Source: Isochrysis galbana (taxonomy: Eukaryota; Haptophyta; Isochrysidales; Isochrysidaceae). From it: 26,100 bases of DNA. The stretch spans positions 6,542,955 through 6,569,054 of the forward strand of contig CM030935.1 of the NCBI GenBank assembly GCA_018136815.1, read 5' to 3'. The first letter of the stretch is position 1. Each line of letters opens with the position of its first letter. Below are positions 25,260 to 26,100 of this stretch, piece after piece. A program made the position numbers and the translations under genes. Under the pieces are notes generated by a model. That model ran no database searches, was not told where the DNA came from, and saw nothing but the letters and a program-made list of their open reading frames with translations.

Positions 25260-26100
25260 CTGCAGCCATAAAGGATACGATGTACCAGCACGTGGGGGGG
25301 GGGGGGGGGGGGGGGGTAAGAGAGCTGGACAATGCTTACTTATGGGGGGGGTGGCGGGCAGCTAGCCGAAGGCATCAACAGCATTAGTTGTTCATCACAT
25401 CGTCACTTCCTCTTCTCTCCACGAGGGAAGGTGGTGATGGTAGTGAAGGGTGCAGTCACACATCACATTTCCCTGAAAACTATCACTTCCCCTCGTGGTG
25501 TCGGTCGCATGGATGCATGGGGGCTATCGGGATATGCGCAACGGTTTTCAAACCAATGCGCAAAATCCGCCGACCCCCGCATACACCACGTGAGAACCTT
25601 GAGGGAAGAGTGCCATCAGGGCGGCCAAGGCCGGGGGACAGATTGGAAGAAGTGAGGCCAAACGATCGCCAATCGTAGCCTCGGGAGAGAAGAGAGGCAT
25701 TTCTGGCTTGAGGCCGTGCCTCTAGGCGAGTTCGCTCGAGCGCAAAGCGCCCCCTGGACACAAAGAGTCTGCAGAGCCGATACGCAGGCGTAAAGGGCAT
25801 GGCGTCTGATTCTCCCGTGCCCACTGTGTGTGCCTCAACACGCCCCTCCCTCCCGTAAAGGCGTTCGTGCATACCACCCACCCTCCCAAGATGTCGCATA
25901 GCGCCATCAGAGATGAGAAGGCGAGAGGAGTAGCCTTTTCTCCGTACCCATAGAGCGACATGTGTCCCCCACCACTCTCCATTCTCCAGTCCTTTCCCAC
26001 CCATATCCAGCCCACCTCTGCCAACTGGTCCACAACACCAATAAAGAAGAGAAGGGCGAGAGGGCCGGGCTCCCCCCCCCCCCCCCCACCCTCCCCCCTT
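25260..26100 (-). other. Upstream intron or promoter region of the cullin-4 gene, no exon recognised
   Basis: The acceptor CTGCAG at 25260-25265 shows that at least one more exon lies upstream (to the right). I searched the minus-strand frames up to 26100 and found nothing resembling the cullin-4 N-terminus, so the intron is probably longer than 840 nt and leaves the window. It holds a long plus-strand G run at about 25296-25317, a second short G run near 25344-25351, and a C-rich end near 26071-26098. Open frames here (for example 25483-26004 minus) show no family resemblance. Confidence 0.5.

Noticed and set aside
25483-26004. 173-residue minus-strand frame as the missing cullin N-terminal exon
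   Set aside because: No similarity to cullin N-termini and no suitable phase-2 donor recognised.

Overview
The window is nuclear DNA from a GC-rich eukaryote, most likely a protist or microalga; nothing in it fixes the lineage more closely. The evidence is spliceosomal GT-AG introns with donors such as GTGCGC and GTAAAA, a cullin-4 gene, an SLC18-type vesicular transporter gene, long homopolymeric C/G runs in introns and UTRs, and two kinds of eukaryotic retrotransposon. A 100-base run of N (8501-8600) shows this is a draft scaffold.

Layout. 139-232 holds the 3' tail of a LINE-like element whose body would lie left of the window. 598-1704 (minus) is an alanine-rich coiled-coil protein. It is divergent from an SLC18/MFS-type vesicular transporter (plus), which I rebuild as two exons, 2634-2791 and 3841-5512, around a 1,049-nt intron. 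A duplicated 114/111-bp unit and an AT-rich hairpin separate it from a convergent, tail-anchored 6-phosphogluconolactonase-like protein (6578-8092, minus).

8601 to about 17,570 is a Ty3/gypsy retrotransposon of the chromovirus type, with its 5' end lost at the assembly gap. It carries protease, reverse transcriptase, RNase H, a DDE integrase with HHCC zinc finger, and a C-terminal chromodomain in one long ORF. Just upstream, and apparently in the same transcription unit, is an ORF with the core motifs of a phage-like cytosine-C5 DNA methyltransferase (PPC, ENP and RSRTY motifs). A chromovirus carrying its own methyltransferase is the most remarkable feature here. The three ORFs lie in successively -1-shifted frames, and the second and third have no usable ATG at their beginning.

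About 17,570-21,690 is a LINE-type element with CCCH-like zinc fingers and an apparently intact APE-type endonuclease. Its reverse transcriptase is missing: the endonuclease part is followed, in another frame, by the C-terminal zinc-knuckle part. Its 3' UTR carries a hairpin that is conserved, with a compensatory base change, in the copy at the left edge of the window.

The right end (22559-25259, minus) is a cullin-4-type ubiquitin-ligase scaffold gene in six recognisable exons including the neddylation site; the N-terminal exon(s) are not in the window. Host genes are housekeeping (ubiquitin ligase, vesicular transport, sugar-lactone hydrolysis) and show no operon-like relationship. The accessory content is the two retroelements inserted between the lactonase and cullin genes.
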